A DNA stretch of 64,000 nucleotides from Alphaproteobacteria bacterium (GTDB lineage Bacteria; Pseudomonadota; Alphaproteobacteria; Sphingomonadales; Emcibacteraceae), in the NCBI GenBank assembly GCA_030428615.1, contig JAUIDN010000012.1, forward strand, positions 1-64,000, given 5' to 3'. Under the pieces are notes generated by a model. It saw nothing but the letters and a program-made list of their open reading frames with translations, did no database searches and had not been told where the DNA came from. Below are positions 48,373 through 57,275 of the stretch, piece after piece. How positions within the stretch are numbered: the stretch's first letter is position 1; every line of letters starts with the position of its first letter. Both the position numbers and the translations under genes were made by a program.

Positions 48373-49802
48373 CACAGGAAATACTATCAAATAACATCGG
48401 CCACCCGGTTAATATTGGCACACTGCATTTTGTCGGTATTGGTGGTATCGGCATGAGCGGTATTGCCGAGGTCATGCATAATTTTGGCTATAAAATACAG
48501 GGTAGCGACATTTCAGAAAATGCCAATGTTGAGCGGCTTCGCAAGCTTGGGATTAAGGTGTTTGTTGGCCAAAAGGCGGAAAACCTTGAAGGAGCATGGG
48601 CGATTGTTGTTTCAACAGCGATTAAACCGGATAATGCAGAAGTTGTGGCCGCGAGAAGGTTGAAAATGCCGTTGATCAGGCGGTCCGAAATGCTCGCAGA
48701 ACTTATGCGCCTGAAATGGTGTGTTTCTGTGGCCGGAACCCACGGTAAAACAACAACCACGACGATGGTTTCGGCAGTGCTCGAGAAAGCAAATTATGAT
48801 CCCACCGTGATAAATGGGGGCATCATCAATGCTTACGGTACGAATGCCCGACTTGGTGCGGGGGATTGGATGGTGGTGGAGGCCGATGAAAGCGACGGTA
48901 CCTTTATCAAAATTCCGTCAACGGTTGCCATAGTGACCAACATTGATCCTGAGCATCTTGATTTTTACGGTGATTTTGAAAATGCTAAGGAGGCTTTTAA
49001 GACCTTCATTGAAAATGTGCCTTTTTATGGGTTTGCAGTGATGTGCATTGATCATCCTGAAGTCCAGGCACTGATCGGAAAAATCATTGACCGGAAGATT
49101 ATTACTTATGGATTTAGCCCGCAGGCGGAAGTGCGGGGAACTAATGTATCTTTCAGTAAGGGGTCAGCAAAATTTGATGTCGTGTTCAGTGGGCGGCAGG
49201 ACAGTGAAGTTGTCATACTTAAAGATATAGAAATGCCGATGCCGGGTCGTCACAATATTTCAAATGCGTTGGCGGCTATTGCAGTGTCCTATGAACTGGG
49301 TATCCCCGACGATGTTATCAGAAGCACATTTTCAGAATTTTCCGGCGTTAAAAGAAGATTTACATTGGTCGATAAGGTTGACGGTATAACCATTGTTGAC
49401 GATTACGCCCATCATCCGGTTGAAATTGCATCGGTCCTGAGCGCGGCACGGGAAGCCTATGACGGTCGGGTCATAGCGGTGATGCAGCCGCATAGATATA
49501 CGCGCCTTCAAAGTTTATTCAATGAATTCTGCACCTGTTTCAATGACGCAGATATCGTTGTTGTTGCCCCCGTATTTGAAGCGGGTGAGAAGCCAATTGA
49601 AGGGGCTGATCAGGAAGCATTGGTAAACGGGTTACGAAGTTCCGGCCACCGTGGTGTCATAAAAATTGATGGCCCCAATGAAATTCCCGCGATCATTGCT
49701 GATATTGCGGAAAATGAAGATCTTGTAATTTACCTTGGTGCAGGAAGTGTCAGCCAGTGGGCATATGATCTGCCGGATGCGTTAAGGAAGGAAAAAAGCT
49801 GA
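48369..49802 (+). CDS. murC: UDP-MurNAc-L-alanine ligase MurC
   Basis: A 477-residue Mur ligase that starts the stem peptide. Features are the Rossmann [17 protein letters not shown] site [23 protein letters not shown], and the C-domain [11 protein letters not shown] with VMQPHRYTR. Its last base is the first base of murB (TGATG), indicating translational coupling. Confidence 0.97.
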   Translation: MTQEILSNNIGHPVNIGTLHFVGIGGIGMSGIAEVMHNFGYKIQGSDISENANVERLRKLGIKVFVGQKAENLEGAWAIVVSTAIKPDNAEVVAARRLKMPLIRRSEMLAELMRLKWCVSVAGTHGKTTTTTMVSAVLEKANYDPTVINGGIINAYGTNARLGAGDWMVVEADESDGTFIKIPSTVAIVTNIDPEHLDFYGDFENAKEAFKTFIENVPFYGFAVMCIDHPEVQALIGKIIDRKIITYGFSPQAEVRGTNVSFSKGSAKFDVVFSGRQDSEVVILKDIEMPMPGRHNISNALAAIAVSYELGIPDDVIRSTFSEFSGVKRRFTLVDKVDGITIVDDYAHHPVEIASVLSAAREAYDGRVIAVMQPHRYTRLQSLFNEFCTCFNDADIVVVAPVFEAGEKPIEGADQEALVNGLRSSGHRGVIKIDGPNEIPAIIADIAENEDLVIYLGAGSVSQWAYDLPDALRKEKS

Positions 49803-50719
49803 TGTCTTCTTTAGCGCGTCAAATTTCAATCAAGGACATTTTGCCGAACGCTCGTGGCAAGATTGAATTAGACGCGCCATTGTCCCGTTTGACATGGTTC
49901 AGGACAGGTGGGAATGCTGAAGTTCTTTTTACGCCAGAAGATGAAGAGGATTTATGTGGTTTTTTACGGACCCTACCCAAAGACGTGCCGGTGTTGCCGC
50001 TTGGCGTCGGATCAAACCTGCTGATCCGCGATGGCGGTATAGACGGCGTTGTTATCCGTTTTGGTAAAAAATTTGCCGAGATTTCAGTGGATGGCGACCT
50101 GTTGACCGCCGGGGCGGGGGCAACGGACATTTCAGTTGCGCATGCAGCACTTGATGCTGAACTCGCGGGTTTTGAATTTCTACGTGGCGTTCCGGGGACC
50201 ATCGGTGGGGCATTGAAAATGAATGCAGGCGCATATGGGGCTGAGGTTGAAGATATCTTTCAAAGTGCCCGGGCCGTTGACCGTTCCGGTGGGGTTCATA
50301 CTTTAACCCTTGAAGAAATGGATTTTTCCTATCGTCATGTCGGGGTGCCCGACGATTATATTTTTATCAGCGGCACATTTGAGGGAACGCGGGACAGTAA
50401 AGAAAAAATAAAGAAGCGAATGGACGACATTGCTGAAGCACGTGAGGAAAGTCAGCCGCTTCGAACGCGAACGGGCGGCAGTACGTTTAAAAACCCGGAT
50501 GATCTATCGGCATGGAAGCTTATTGATGGCGCAGGATGTCGCGGCTTAAAGGTTGGCGGGGCCCGTGTATCAGAGAAACACTGCAACTTTCTCATTAACG
50601 AAGGTGAGGCAACAGCGAGCGATATTGAGGAGCTTGGTGAAGAAGTCCGCCGCCGGGTGATGAATAATTCAGGCGTTAAGCTTGAGTGGGAAATAAAGCG
50701 AATAGGGAAGCGGATATGA
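49802..50719 (+). CDS. murB: UDP-N-acetylenolpyruvoylglucosamine reductase MurB
   Basis: A 305-residue FAD enzyme that reduces the enolpyruvyl group to give UDP-MurNAc. Marks are TWFRTGGNAEVLF, LGVGSNLLIRDGG, GVPGTIGGALKMNAGAYG, the catalytic serine in GGSTFKNP, and AGCRGLKVGGARVSEKHCNF. It is a type I-like MurB, and overlaps ddl by 4 bp (ATGA). Confidence 0.97.
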   Translation: MSSLARQISIKDILPNARGKIELDAPLSRLTWFRTGGNAEVLFTPEDEEDLCGFLRTLPKDVPVLPLGVGSNLLIRDGGIDGVVIRFGKKFAEISVDGDLLTAGAGATDISVAHAALDAELAGFEFLRGVPGTIGGALKMNAGAYGAEVEDIFQSARAVDRSGGVHTLTLEEMDFSYRHVGVPDDYIFISGTFEGTRDSKEKIKKRMDDIAEAREESQPLRTRTGGSTFKNPDDLSAWKLIDGAGCRGLKVGGARVSEKHCNFLINEGEATASDIEELGEEVRRRVMNNSGVKLEWEIKRIGKRI

Positions 50720-51621
50720 ATAAATATAACCATGTCTGCGTCCTTAAAGGGGGATGGTCAAACGAACGTGAGGTGTCACTCGTGAGTGGTGCGGCCATCG
50801 CGGAAGGTTTAAGAGAAGCGGGGTATGATGTCACGGAGATTGATGTCGACCGCAATATTGGATCGGTGCTAAATGAAATGAAACCGGATGCGGTTTTTAA
50901 TGGTTTGCACGGCACCTGGGGTGAGGATGGCTGTCTTCAGGGTTTGTTGGAAATAATGGATATACCCTATACGCATTCCGGCGTTAAGGCATCTTCGCTT
51001 GCGATGGATAAGGTGCTTTCCAAAAAACTTTTTGCATCCATTGGTATTCCCTGCGCCCCGGACAGGATTGTATCCGTCCAAGAGCTTTTTGAGCGGGAAC
51101 CAATGGAGCGGCCATTTGTTGTTAAACCTTATAATGATGGATCAAGTGTAGGGGTCGTGATTATTAATGAGGAGGACTCATTTTTAAGAGATGATGAAGG
51201 GCCATGGCATGCGACCGGTGATTTGATGGTGGAAAAATATATTCCAGGTCGTGAGCTTACAGTTTCGGTAATGGGTGATAAGGCGTTATGTGTCACGGAA
51301 TTAAAGCCAAAAGCCGGTTTTTATGATTATAAGGCAAAATATCAGGATGGAATGACCGATCATATAATACCTGCGGATCTGACGGGCGCGCAAAATGAAG
51401 CACTGATGAATATGGCGATTGAAGCTCATAATATATTGGGCTGCCGCGGTGTTAGCCGGTCGGATTTCAGGATGGATGGCAACGATATCTATATTCTGGA
51501 AACCAATACCCAGCCGGGCATGACGCCACTTTCGCTTGTCCCTGAGCAGGCAAAGTATTTGGGGATGAGTTTTTCTGAACTTGTTCATTGGATGATGGAG
51601 GATGCATCATGCGGGCGATAA
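50716..51621 (+). CDS. ddl: D-alanine-D-alanine ligase
   Basis: A 301-residue ATP-grasp enzyme that makes D-Ala-D-Ala for MurF. Features are LKGGWSNEREVSLVSG, NGLHGTWGEDGCLQG, VKPYNDGSSVGV and the metal-binding end YILETNTQPGMTPLSL. The start is the ATG overlapping the murB stop. It overlaps ftsQ by 13 bp. Confidence 0.97.
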   Translation: MNKYNHVCVLKGGWSNEREVSLVSGAAIAEGLREAGYDVTEIDVDRNIGSVLNEMKPDAVFNGLHGTWGEDGCLQGLLEIMDIPYTHSGVKASSLAMDKVLSKKLFASIGIPCAPDRIVSVQELFEREPMERPFVVKPYNDGSSVGVVIINEEDSFLRDDEGPWHATGDLMVEKYIPGRELTVSVMGDKALCVTELKPKAGFYDYKAKYQDGMTDHIIPADLTGAQNEALMNMAIEAHNILGCRGVSRSDFRMDGNDIYILETNTQPGMTPLSLVPEQAKYLGMSFSELVHWMMEDASCGR

Positions 51622-52493
51622 TGGGTAATATGCGGGAAAAGAAAGGCACCATGAAACGCGGCGAGAAAGAAGCAATAAGCTTGCGCCGTCGTCGGATTAT
51701 GAAGACCGTAATCAGTGTGGCGTCGGTGACAACGGTTTGTGTGGCCATAATAAGTTCAATCTATTTGTGGCGAAGTGGTAGCGTGGCCACGTGGGTAAAT
51801 ACGTCCGAAACAAAAATTGAGCAGACCCTGGTCGATGCCGGTCTGGTCGTGGAAAATATAGAAGTTGTTGGCGAAGAATTTGTGCGCAAGGCGGATATTC
51901 TGCGGGCAGCGAACATCGAATATGGTAATGCACTTCTTTCGTTGGATATAAATGAAATTATTACGCGATTAGAGCAGCTGGCTTGGATAAAAAACGCAAC
52001 TGTCAGGCGTGATTTTTCAGGGGATGTGACAATAACTGTCGTTGAGCATCACCCCGCAGCCATCTGGCAAGTTGAAAATAAGCTATGGATTGTTTCCGAT
52101 GAAGGCGTCCAGATTACGGATCAGAAACTGGAATATTTTGCAGATCTTCCAATGATCAGTGGCTTTGGTGCAGAAAAGCAATTGGAAGAATTAATTGGTG
52201 CTGTATCCGTAAATCAGTCCCTCTTTGAACGCGTGGAAACAGCGACGTGGGTCGGCGGTCGAAGATGGGATCTAATCCTTAAGAATGGCATCAAAATTAT
52301 GATGCCGGAAAAGAACTTAGTGCAAGCGTGGCAAAATTTATCAGAGCTTGAGCAAAGTGAACAGCTTCTGGCGCGTAATGTTCTGGCTATTGATTTTAGA
52401 GTGAAGGATAAAACGGTTGTGCGATTAACTCCTGAGGAAGCGGAGCGCAGACGACTGCTTGCGAAAACCAGTGGTAAGGGTGAAGAAATATAA
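51609..52493 (+). CDS. ftsQ: Cell division protein FtsQ
   Basis: A 294-residue bitopic protein. A basic cytoplasmic tail (SLRRRRIMK) precedes a TM (VISVASVTTVCVAIISSIYL), then a POTRA domain (VENIEVVGEEFVRKADILRA to TVVEHHPAAIW) and the FtsQ beta domain. It links FtsL/FtsB to the divisome. The ATG with GGAGG at 7 bp was chosen. Its end overlaps ftsA by 1 bp. Confidence 0.93.
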   Translation: MRAIMGNMREKKGTMKRGEKEAISLRRRRIMKTVISVASVTTVCVAIISSIYLWRSGSVATWVNTSETKIEQTLVDAGLVVENIEVVGEEFVRKADILRAANIEYGNALLSLDINEIITRLEQLAWIKNATVRRDFSGDVTITVVEHHPAAIWQVENKLWIVSDEGVQITDQKLEYFADLPMISGFGAEKQLEELIGAVSVNQSLFERVETATWVGGRRWDLILKNGIKIMMPEKNLVQAWQNLSELEQSEQLLARNVLAIDFRVKDKTVVRLTPEEAERRRLLAKTSGKGEEI

Positions 52494-53728
52494 TGCGCGA
52501 AAGAACCATTGCCATTCTTGATGTTGGCAGCAGCAAAATTTGTTGCTTTATTGCGGAAGTAGGCGGCGATTCAGACAGACCAAGGGTGATCGGAATTGGA
52601 CATCGTGAATCCAGAGGATTAAATCTGGGCGCAGTTGTTGACATGGAAGAAACCGAGAATGCAATCAGAACGGCGGTTGATGCGGCAGAAAAAATGGCGG
52701 GTGGCGATCCCATTGAAAATGTAACGGTCAATATTTCAGCAGGCGAGCCGAAATCAACCCAACTTTGTGTGGAAGTGGAAGTTGCCGGTCATGAAATAAG
52801 TGATGATGATATCGAAAGAGTTCTGGATCTTGGTCGGCATCATGTCAATGATCAGGAAAGGTTTGTTATTCATTCCCGACCGACAAGCTTTAGTATAGAT
52901 GGCGTCGCTGGCGTGAGGGACCCTAAGGGCATGTTCGGTGAAAAACTGGGCGTGGAAATGCACGTAACATCGGCATCCATAAGCCCCTTGCGGAATTTAC
53001 AGACCTGCATCAACAGATGTCATTTAAATATGATCGGTGTTGTGTTTTCGCCTTATGCATCAGGTTTATCAACGTTAGTGGCGGATGAGCTGGAGCTTGG
53101 CAGTATTTGCATTGATATGGGCGGCGGCGTTACCAGTATTGCAGCGTTCAAGGATAATGAATTTATTTATGGCGATATAGTGCCGTATGGCGGCCATCAT
53201 GTTACGCGTGATATTGCACAGGGGTTATCGACCCCTATAAATGCAGCAGAAAGGCTTAAGACATTGTTCGGTAGTTGCCTGTCTGGTGTCTCAACTGTAA
53301 GAAATCAGATTGATGTTACGCAGATCGGTGATAATGGCCAGGAAAGTGTCACAACGATCCCGAGACGTATGCTTACGTCAATTATTGAGCCCCGCGTTGA
53401 GGAAATATTCGAAATTGTACGGGATAAAATCAGAGAAGCCGGGCTTGAGAATACGGCGGGGCGCAGACTGATAATAACCGGTGGTGCCAGCCAGCTTGGC
53501 GGCGTTGAAGAACTCGCGAAAAAAGTTTTCAAATCCCATGTAAGGTTGGGGCGTCCTCTTAATGTTGATGGATTGGCGGATACCACAGCTGGCGCAGGGT
53601 TTGCGACTGGTGCGGGGCTTCTTTTATACGATGCGCAACGGCCGGAAGAACTTCATTTTATGGAGCAAAAAAAGCCGGCAACAGGATTTATCGAAAGCAT
53701 TACCAACTGGTTTAAGGAGAACTTTTAG
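52493..53728 (+). CDS. ftsA: Cell division protein FtsA
   Basis: A 411-residue actin-like protein that tethers FtsZ filaments to the membrane. N-terminal AILDVGSSKICCFIAEVGG (phosphate-1), SICIDMGGGVTSIAAF (phosphate-2), and IITGGASQLGGVEELA (adenosine region) are clear. The C-terminal GFIESITNWFKENF is the amphipathic membrane-targeting helix. It is followed by a 193-bp gap holding the ftsZ promoter. Confidence 0.96.
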   Translation: MRERTIAILDVGSSKICCFIAEVGGDSDRPRVIGIGHRESRGLNLGAVVDMEETENAIRTAVDAAEKMAGGDPIENVTVNISAGEPKSTQLCVEVEVAGHEISDDDIERVLDLGRHHVNDQERFVIHSRPTSFSIDGVAGVRDPKGMFGEKLGVEMHVTSASISPLRNLQTCINRCHLNMIGVVFSPYASGLSTLVADELELGSICIDMGGGVTSIAAFKDNEFIYGDIVPYGGHHVTRDIAQGLSTPINAAERLKTLFGSCLSGVSTVRNQIDVTQIGDNGQESVTTIPRRMLTSIIEPRVEEIFEIVRDKIREAGLENTAGRRLIITGGASQLGGVEELAKKVFKSHVRLGRPLNVDGLADTTAGAGFATGAGLLLYDAQRPEELHFMEQKKPATGFIESITNWFKENF

Positions 53729-53784
53729 TAGATATTGCCCGCACAGATTGAAATATAAGTAAGTTTTGCGGGAGAAACAGGCCG

Positions 53785-53818
53785 AAACGACTCGGATAGG
53801 AAAAAAAACGACTCGGAT
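53785..53818 (+). repeat. Direct repeat of a 13-mer with GANTC cores upstream of ftsZ
   Basis: AAACGACTCGGAT occurs twice, at 53785-53797 and 53806-53818, 21 bp apart (two helical turns). Each contains a GACTC, a possible CcrM methylation site. The placement between ftsA and the ftsZ promoter suggests a regulator-binding pair; the factor is unknown. Confidence 0.7.
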
Positions 53819-53848
53819 TCATTTTTTTAAAGACAGCGCGAATCACTT

Positions 53849-53876
53849 GCTATAAAGTATGTTAACTGTTTGTTAA
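53849..53876 (+). promoter_or_regulatory. ftsZ promoter with CtrA-type box
   Basis: GCTATAAA at 53849-53856 fits the Caulobacter-type housekeeping -10 (GCTANAWC). The -35 is weak. A perfect TTAA-CTGTTTG-TTAA box at 53862-53876 would overlap the start of transcription, a position expected to repress. Further GANTC sites lie at 53816, 53840 and 53885. Confidence 0.6.
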
Positions 53877-53921
53877 AGAAGACTGAATCCTGATTTAACA
53901 ATAGATTGTTGGGAGGTAAAG

Positions 53922-55535
53922 ATGACAATTGAATTTACATCACCGGAATTAACCGAACTTACACCAAAAATTACTGTCTTTGGTGTTGGCGGTGCTGGTG
54001 GTAATGCCGTGAATAATATGGTGGCAGCCGCGCTCAAGGGTGTTGATTTCGTTTGTGCGAATACGGATGCGCAAGCGTTAAGCCATTCGCAGGCGGAACA
54101 GAAGATTCAACTGGGTGCTGAGTTGACACAAGGTCTTGGTGCCGGCGCCCGCCCGGAAGTGGGACGCGCAGCAGCAGAAGAAACAATGGATCTGATTGTT
54201 GAGCATCTTGAAGGTTGTCATATGGCTTTTATTACCGCTGGCATGGGTGGTGGCACCGGAACGGGTGCGGCGCCGATGATTGCCAAAATGGCGCGCGAGA
54301 AAGGCATCCTGACGGTTGGTGTTGTAACAAAGCCATTTCAATTTGAAGGTGGTCGACGTATGAAGCTTGCCGAAGAAGGCATCACTGAGCTTTCAAAGTA
54401 TGTTGATACGCTGATTATCATACCGAACCAAAATCTGTTTAGAATTGCCAATGAGCGCACAACTTTTGCTGATGCATTTGCCATGGCGGATGAAGTGCTG
54501 CATTCAGGTGTCCGCGGTATTACCGATCTGATGATGCTTCCGGGGCTTGTTAACCTTGATTTCGCTGATGTCCGTACGGTCATGAGCGAAATGGGTAAGG
54601 CGATGATGGGCACGGGCGAAGCTGAAGGGGATAATCGGGCTCTTGAAGCGGCGGAGGCTGCGATTTCAAATCCTTTGCTGGATGAGGTGTCCATGAAAGG
54701 CGCGCAAGGTGTTCTTATAAATATTACCGGTGGGATGGATCTGACGCTATTTGAAGTAGACGAAGCAGCCAACCGCATTCGTAGTGAAGTAGATCCGGAG
54801 GCCAATATTCTGGTGGGGTCCGCGCTTGATTCAAGTCTTGATGGTAAAATGCGTGTCTCCGTTGTTGCAACAGGTATAGAGGTCGGGTCGTCATCGGCAG
54901 ATGATATTCCGCAAAAAACATATAGTCAGTCCGGCGAGGCCGATACAGATGCTGGTGAAAGCAAGGAAAGTGGTTCGGATGTAAAGTCGGAAACGAATGA
55001 AGAACCGCTTGATCTTGTCGATGAAGTGCAGGAAGAAACCGAAGTGCTGCTTAATCAGTTGGACGACAATATCAGAGACAAGAAAGAAGAAGCCAGTGTT
55101 GAAGAAGAAAATATTGCGGAGGACCGTGATGCTCCCTTTGTTGCACCAGAGCCGATGATACCGGAGCAGGAAATCGAGCCACTTATACGTGAACAAGACA
55201 TGATATCTGATCCTTATGCGGAGGCAGATCTTGCGAATAGCGAGCCACGTGAAAAGCCACGCCAAAAACTTGGTTTATTTCAAAACCTTCTCGGCGGGAA
55301 AAAGGAACCAATGGTTCATAAGGAACCGGTTCTGCGTCAGGGAGATATGCTTGGACCGGAAGTTTTAAAGACGGAGCGGGAAACTGATGCGGTTGAAGAG
55401 AAGCCGGCGGTTGTGGCTGAAAAGGAAAATATTGCAGAGCCAGCACCAATCGTAGTCGATGAGCCGGTCAGCGCAAAGGATGGAGAAGATGATCATCTCG
55501 AAATTCCCGCCTTTTTGCGACGGCAGGCCAATTAG
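53922..55535 (+). CDS. ftsZ: Cell division GTPase FtsZ
   Basis: A 537-residue tubulin homologue that forms the division ring. The GTPase domain has [14 protein letters not shown], the tubulin signature [13 protein letters not shown] near residue 106, and the T7 loop region [11 protein letters not shown]. After about residue 320 an unusually long acidic linker (about 180 residues, rich in E and D) leads to the conserved tail peptide [10 protein letters not shown], the FtsA-binding site of alphaproteobacterial FtsZ. E. coli FtsZ has 383 residues. A strong GGGAGG precedes the ATG. Confidence 0.97.
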   Translation: MTIEFTSPELTELTPKITVFGVGGAGGNAVNNMVAAALKGVDFVCANTDAQALSHSQAEQKIQLGAELTQGLGAGARPEVGRAAAEETMDLIVEHLEGCHMAFITAGMGGGTGTGAAPMIAKMAREKGILTVGVVTKPFQFEGGRRMKLAEEGITELSKYVDTLIIIPNQNLFRIANERTTFADAFAMADEVLHSGVRGITDLMMLPGLVNLDFADVRTVMSEMGKAMMGTGEAEGDNRALEAAEAAISNPLLDEVSMKGAQGVLINITGGMDLTLFEVDEAANRIRSEVDPEANILVGSALDSSLDGKMRVSVVATGIEVGSSSADDIPQKTYSQSGEADTDAGESKESGSDVKSETNEEPLDLVDEVQEETEVLLNQLDDNIRDKKEEASVEEENIAEDRDAPFVAPEPMIPEQEIEPLIREQDMISDPYAEADLANSEPREKPRQKLGLFQNLLGGKKEPMVHKEPVLRQGDMLGPEVLKTERETDAVEEKPAVVAEKENIAEPAPIVVDEPVSAKDGEDDHLEIPAFLRRQAN

Positions 55536-55554
55536 AATAAATTGAATATCAAAT

Positions 55555-55585
55555 AAAAAAGGCGGCTTTACCAGCCGCCTTTTTT
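55555..55585. terminator. Bidirectional terminator after ftsZ
   Basis: A 7-bp stem GGCGGCT/AGCCGCC with a 5-nt loop is flanked by an A-run on one side and a T-run on the other. It ends the dcw cluster and can also stop transcription from the convergent hppD gene. Confidence 0.9.
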
Positions 55586-55612
55586 GTATTGGTACATATA
55601 GAGAAGTGATTT

Positions 55613-56665
55613 TTAGATAATGCCTCTTCTTATCTGATCAAGTTCGATGGATTCAAATAATGCTTTGAAATTTCCTTCTCCAAAACCATTATTACCCTTT
55701 CGCTGTATAATTTCGAAGAAGATCGGGCCAATGACCGTATCGGTAAAAATTTGAAGAAGAATGCCGTCTTCTTTACCACCGTCAATCAGAATTCGGCGTT
55801 TTCTCAATTCTTCAATATTTTCTTCATGCTCATCAATTCGGTCATCAATCAGATCATAGTATGTATCTATTGTATCCTGCAGCGGCACGTCGCGGGATTT
55901 TAATACATCGACCGTTTTGTAGATATCATTGGTATAAAGCGCAATATGCTGGATACCTTCGCCACGATATTCATTCAGATATTCAACGATTTGTGATTGG
56001 TTATCCTTGGATTCGTTAAGAGGGATATGAATCTTTCCACATGGGCTTGTCATTGCTTTACTCGTCAGACCTGTCTTCTGTCCATCGATATCAAAGAATT
56101 TAAGCTCCTTGAAATTAAAAATACGTTCATAAAAATCGGCCCAATAGCCCATGCGGCCCGTGTATACATTATGTGTGAGATGATCGATAAATTCGAAACC
56201 GGTATCGGCTATGTCGGTTATGTTGTCATTGTCAACGGGTACGAAATCTACATCGTAAATGCTGTTTTCACCATAGCGGTCAACAAGGTAAAGTCTGCTG
56301 CCGCCGATGCCTTCAATGGCCGGTATATAAAGCTCCATCGGGGCGATTTCCTGCGCTACGGGGTTTGCGCCCTGGGCGATGGCATGATCATATGCCTCTT
56401 TTGAGTTTCTTACACGGAATGCCATTGCGCAGATGCTGGGCCCATGCGCAAAAGCATAGCGCTGTGCAAAGCTGTTTGGTTCAGCGTTGATAAGAAAATT
56501 AACACCGCCCGCCTTATGCAGGGTTACATTCTTTGACCGATGTTTGGCGATCATTTTAAAACCAAGCTGTGCGAATAGTTTTCTTAAAAGTTCGGGCTCT
56601 GGTGATGCGTACTCCACAAATTCGAAGCCATCAACACCCATCGGGTTTTCAAATAAATCTGCCAT
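55613..56665 (-). CDS. hppD: 4-hydroxyphenylpyruvate dioxygenase
   Basis: A 350-residue iron dioxygenase that converts 4-hydroxyphenylpyruvate to homogentisate in tyrosine breakdown. Iron ligands are seen in FIDHLTHNVYT, IQHIALYTNDIY and FFEIIQRKG (Glu). The start MADLFENP follows GAGGAAAAA; an in-frame start 13 codons earlier is less supported. No other homogentisate-pathway gene is nearby. It is divergent from an Lrp-type regulator. Confidence 0.95.
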   Translation of the reverse strand: MADLFENPMGVDGFEFVEYASPEPELLRKLFAQLGFKMIAKHRSKNVTLHKAGGVNFLINAEPNSFAQRYAFAHGPSICAMAFRVRNSKEAYDHAIAQGANPVAQEIAPMELYIPAIEGIGGSRLYLVDRYGENSIYDVDFVPVDNDNITDIADTGFEFIDHLTHNVYTGRMGYWADFYERIFNFKELKFFDIDGQKTGLTSKAMTSPCGKIHIPLNESKDNQSQIVEYLNEYRGEGIQHIALYTNDIYKTVDVLKSRDVPLQDTIDTYYDLIDDRIDEHEENIEELRKRRILIDGGKEDGILLQIFTDTVIGPIFFEIIQRKGNNGFGEGNFKALFESIELDQIRRGII

Positions 56666-56762
56666 TTTTTCCTCATATCCAAATGAATTATATAATATTG
56701 GCAAATATAAACCAATTATAGTGAAATATTGTTTTTATATTCGTATGTTTTCGTTTATTATT

Positions 56763-56775
56763 GAAATATAATTTC
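56763..56775. promoter_or_regulatory. Inverted repeat in the hppD/Lrp divergent region
   Basis: GAAAT-ATA-ATTTC, in a very AT-rich 130-bp gap between the two divergent genes. The size and AT-richness are in keeping with Lrp/AsnC operators, which are variable, so the assignment is tentative. Confidence 0.35.
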
Positions 56776-56795
56776 GATATAATGGATAATATGAT

Positions 56796-57275
56796 ATGTC
56801 AATTTCATTAGATTCTTCTGATATCAAGATTCTGAATTTAATTCAGAAGAATGCCACCTACACAAATCAGGAGATAGCAGATTTGACGGGTGTATCTGCG
56901 ACATCGGTCTGGCGACGGATTAAAAACCTGGAAGATGTCGGTGTTATAAAAGGAACCGTGGCGCTACTGGACCGAAAGAAAACGAACCTTAATGTATGCG
57001 CGATGATACACGTCAGACTTAATCGACATGGGGAAGATACCCGCATAGAGTTTGAAAATTTCATTGAGCAGAGACCCGAAGTGACAGAGTGTTATGCCAT
57101 ACTCGGAAGCCATGATTACTCGCTCACTGTTGTTGTACCGGATGTCGAAAAGTTTGAAAAATTTCTTGCGGGCCATTTGCTCAATCACCCGATGATATCA
57201 GAGTCGACATCTTATTTCACATTAAGGCAGGTAAAGTATTCAACGGCACTCCCGCTTGATCTTGGGCGGAATTAG
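56796..57275 (+). CDS. Lrp/AsnC-family transcriptional regulator
   Basis: A 159-residue regulator. The N-terminal winged helix-turn-helix is seen in TNQEIADLTGVSATSVWRRI with KNLEDVGVIKG; the C-terminal RAM ligand-binding domain follows (VTECYAILGSHDYSLTVVV). Divergent placement next to hppD suggests it controls tyrosine degradation, with an amino acid as ligand; this is inferred only from location. Its stop overlaps the end of the convergent znuA gene by 4 bp. Confidence 0.92.
   Translation: MSISLDSSDIKILNLIQKNATYTNQEIADLTGVSATSVWRRIKNLEDVGVIKGTVALLDRKKTNLNVCAMIHVRLNRHGEDTRIEFENFIEQRPEVTECYAILGSHDYSLTVVVPDVEKFEKFLAGHLLNHPMISESTSYFTLRQVKYSTALPLDLGRN

Noticed and set aside
53785-53818. Possible start of a CRISPR-like array
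   Set aside because: Only two short copies with an 8-bp gap; no spacers or cas genes. Better explained as promoter sites.
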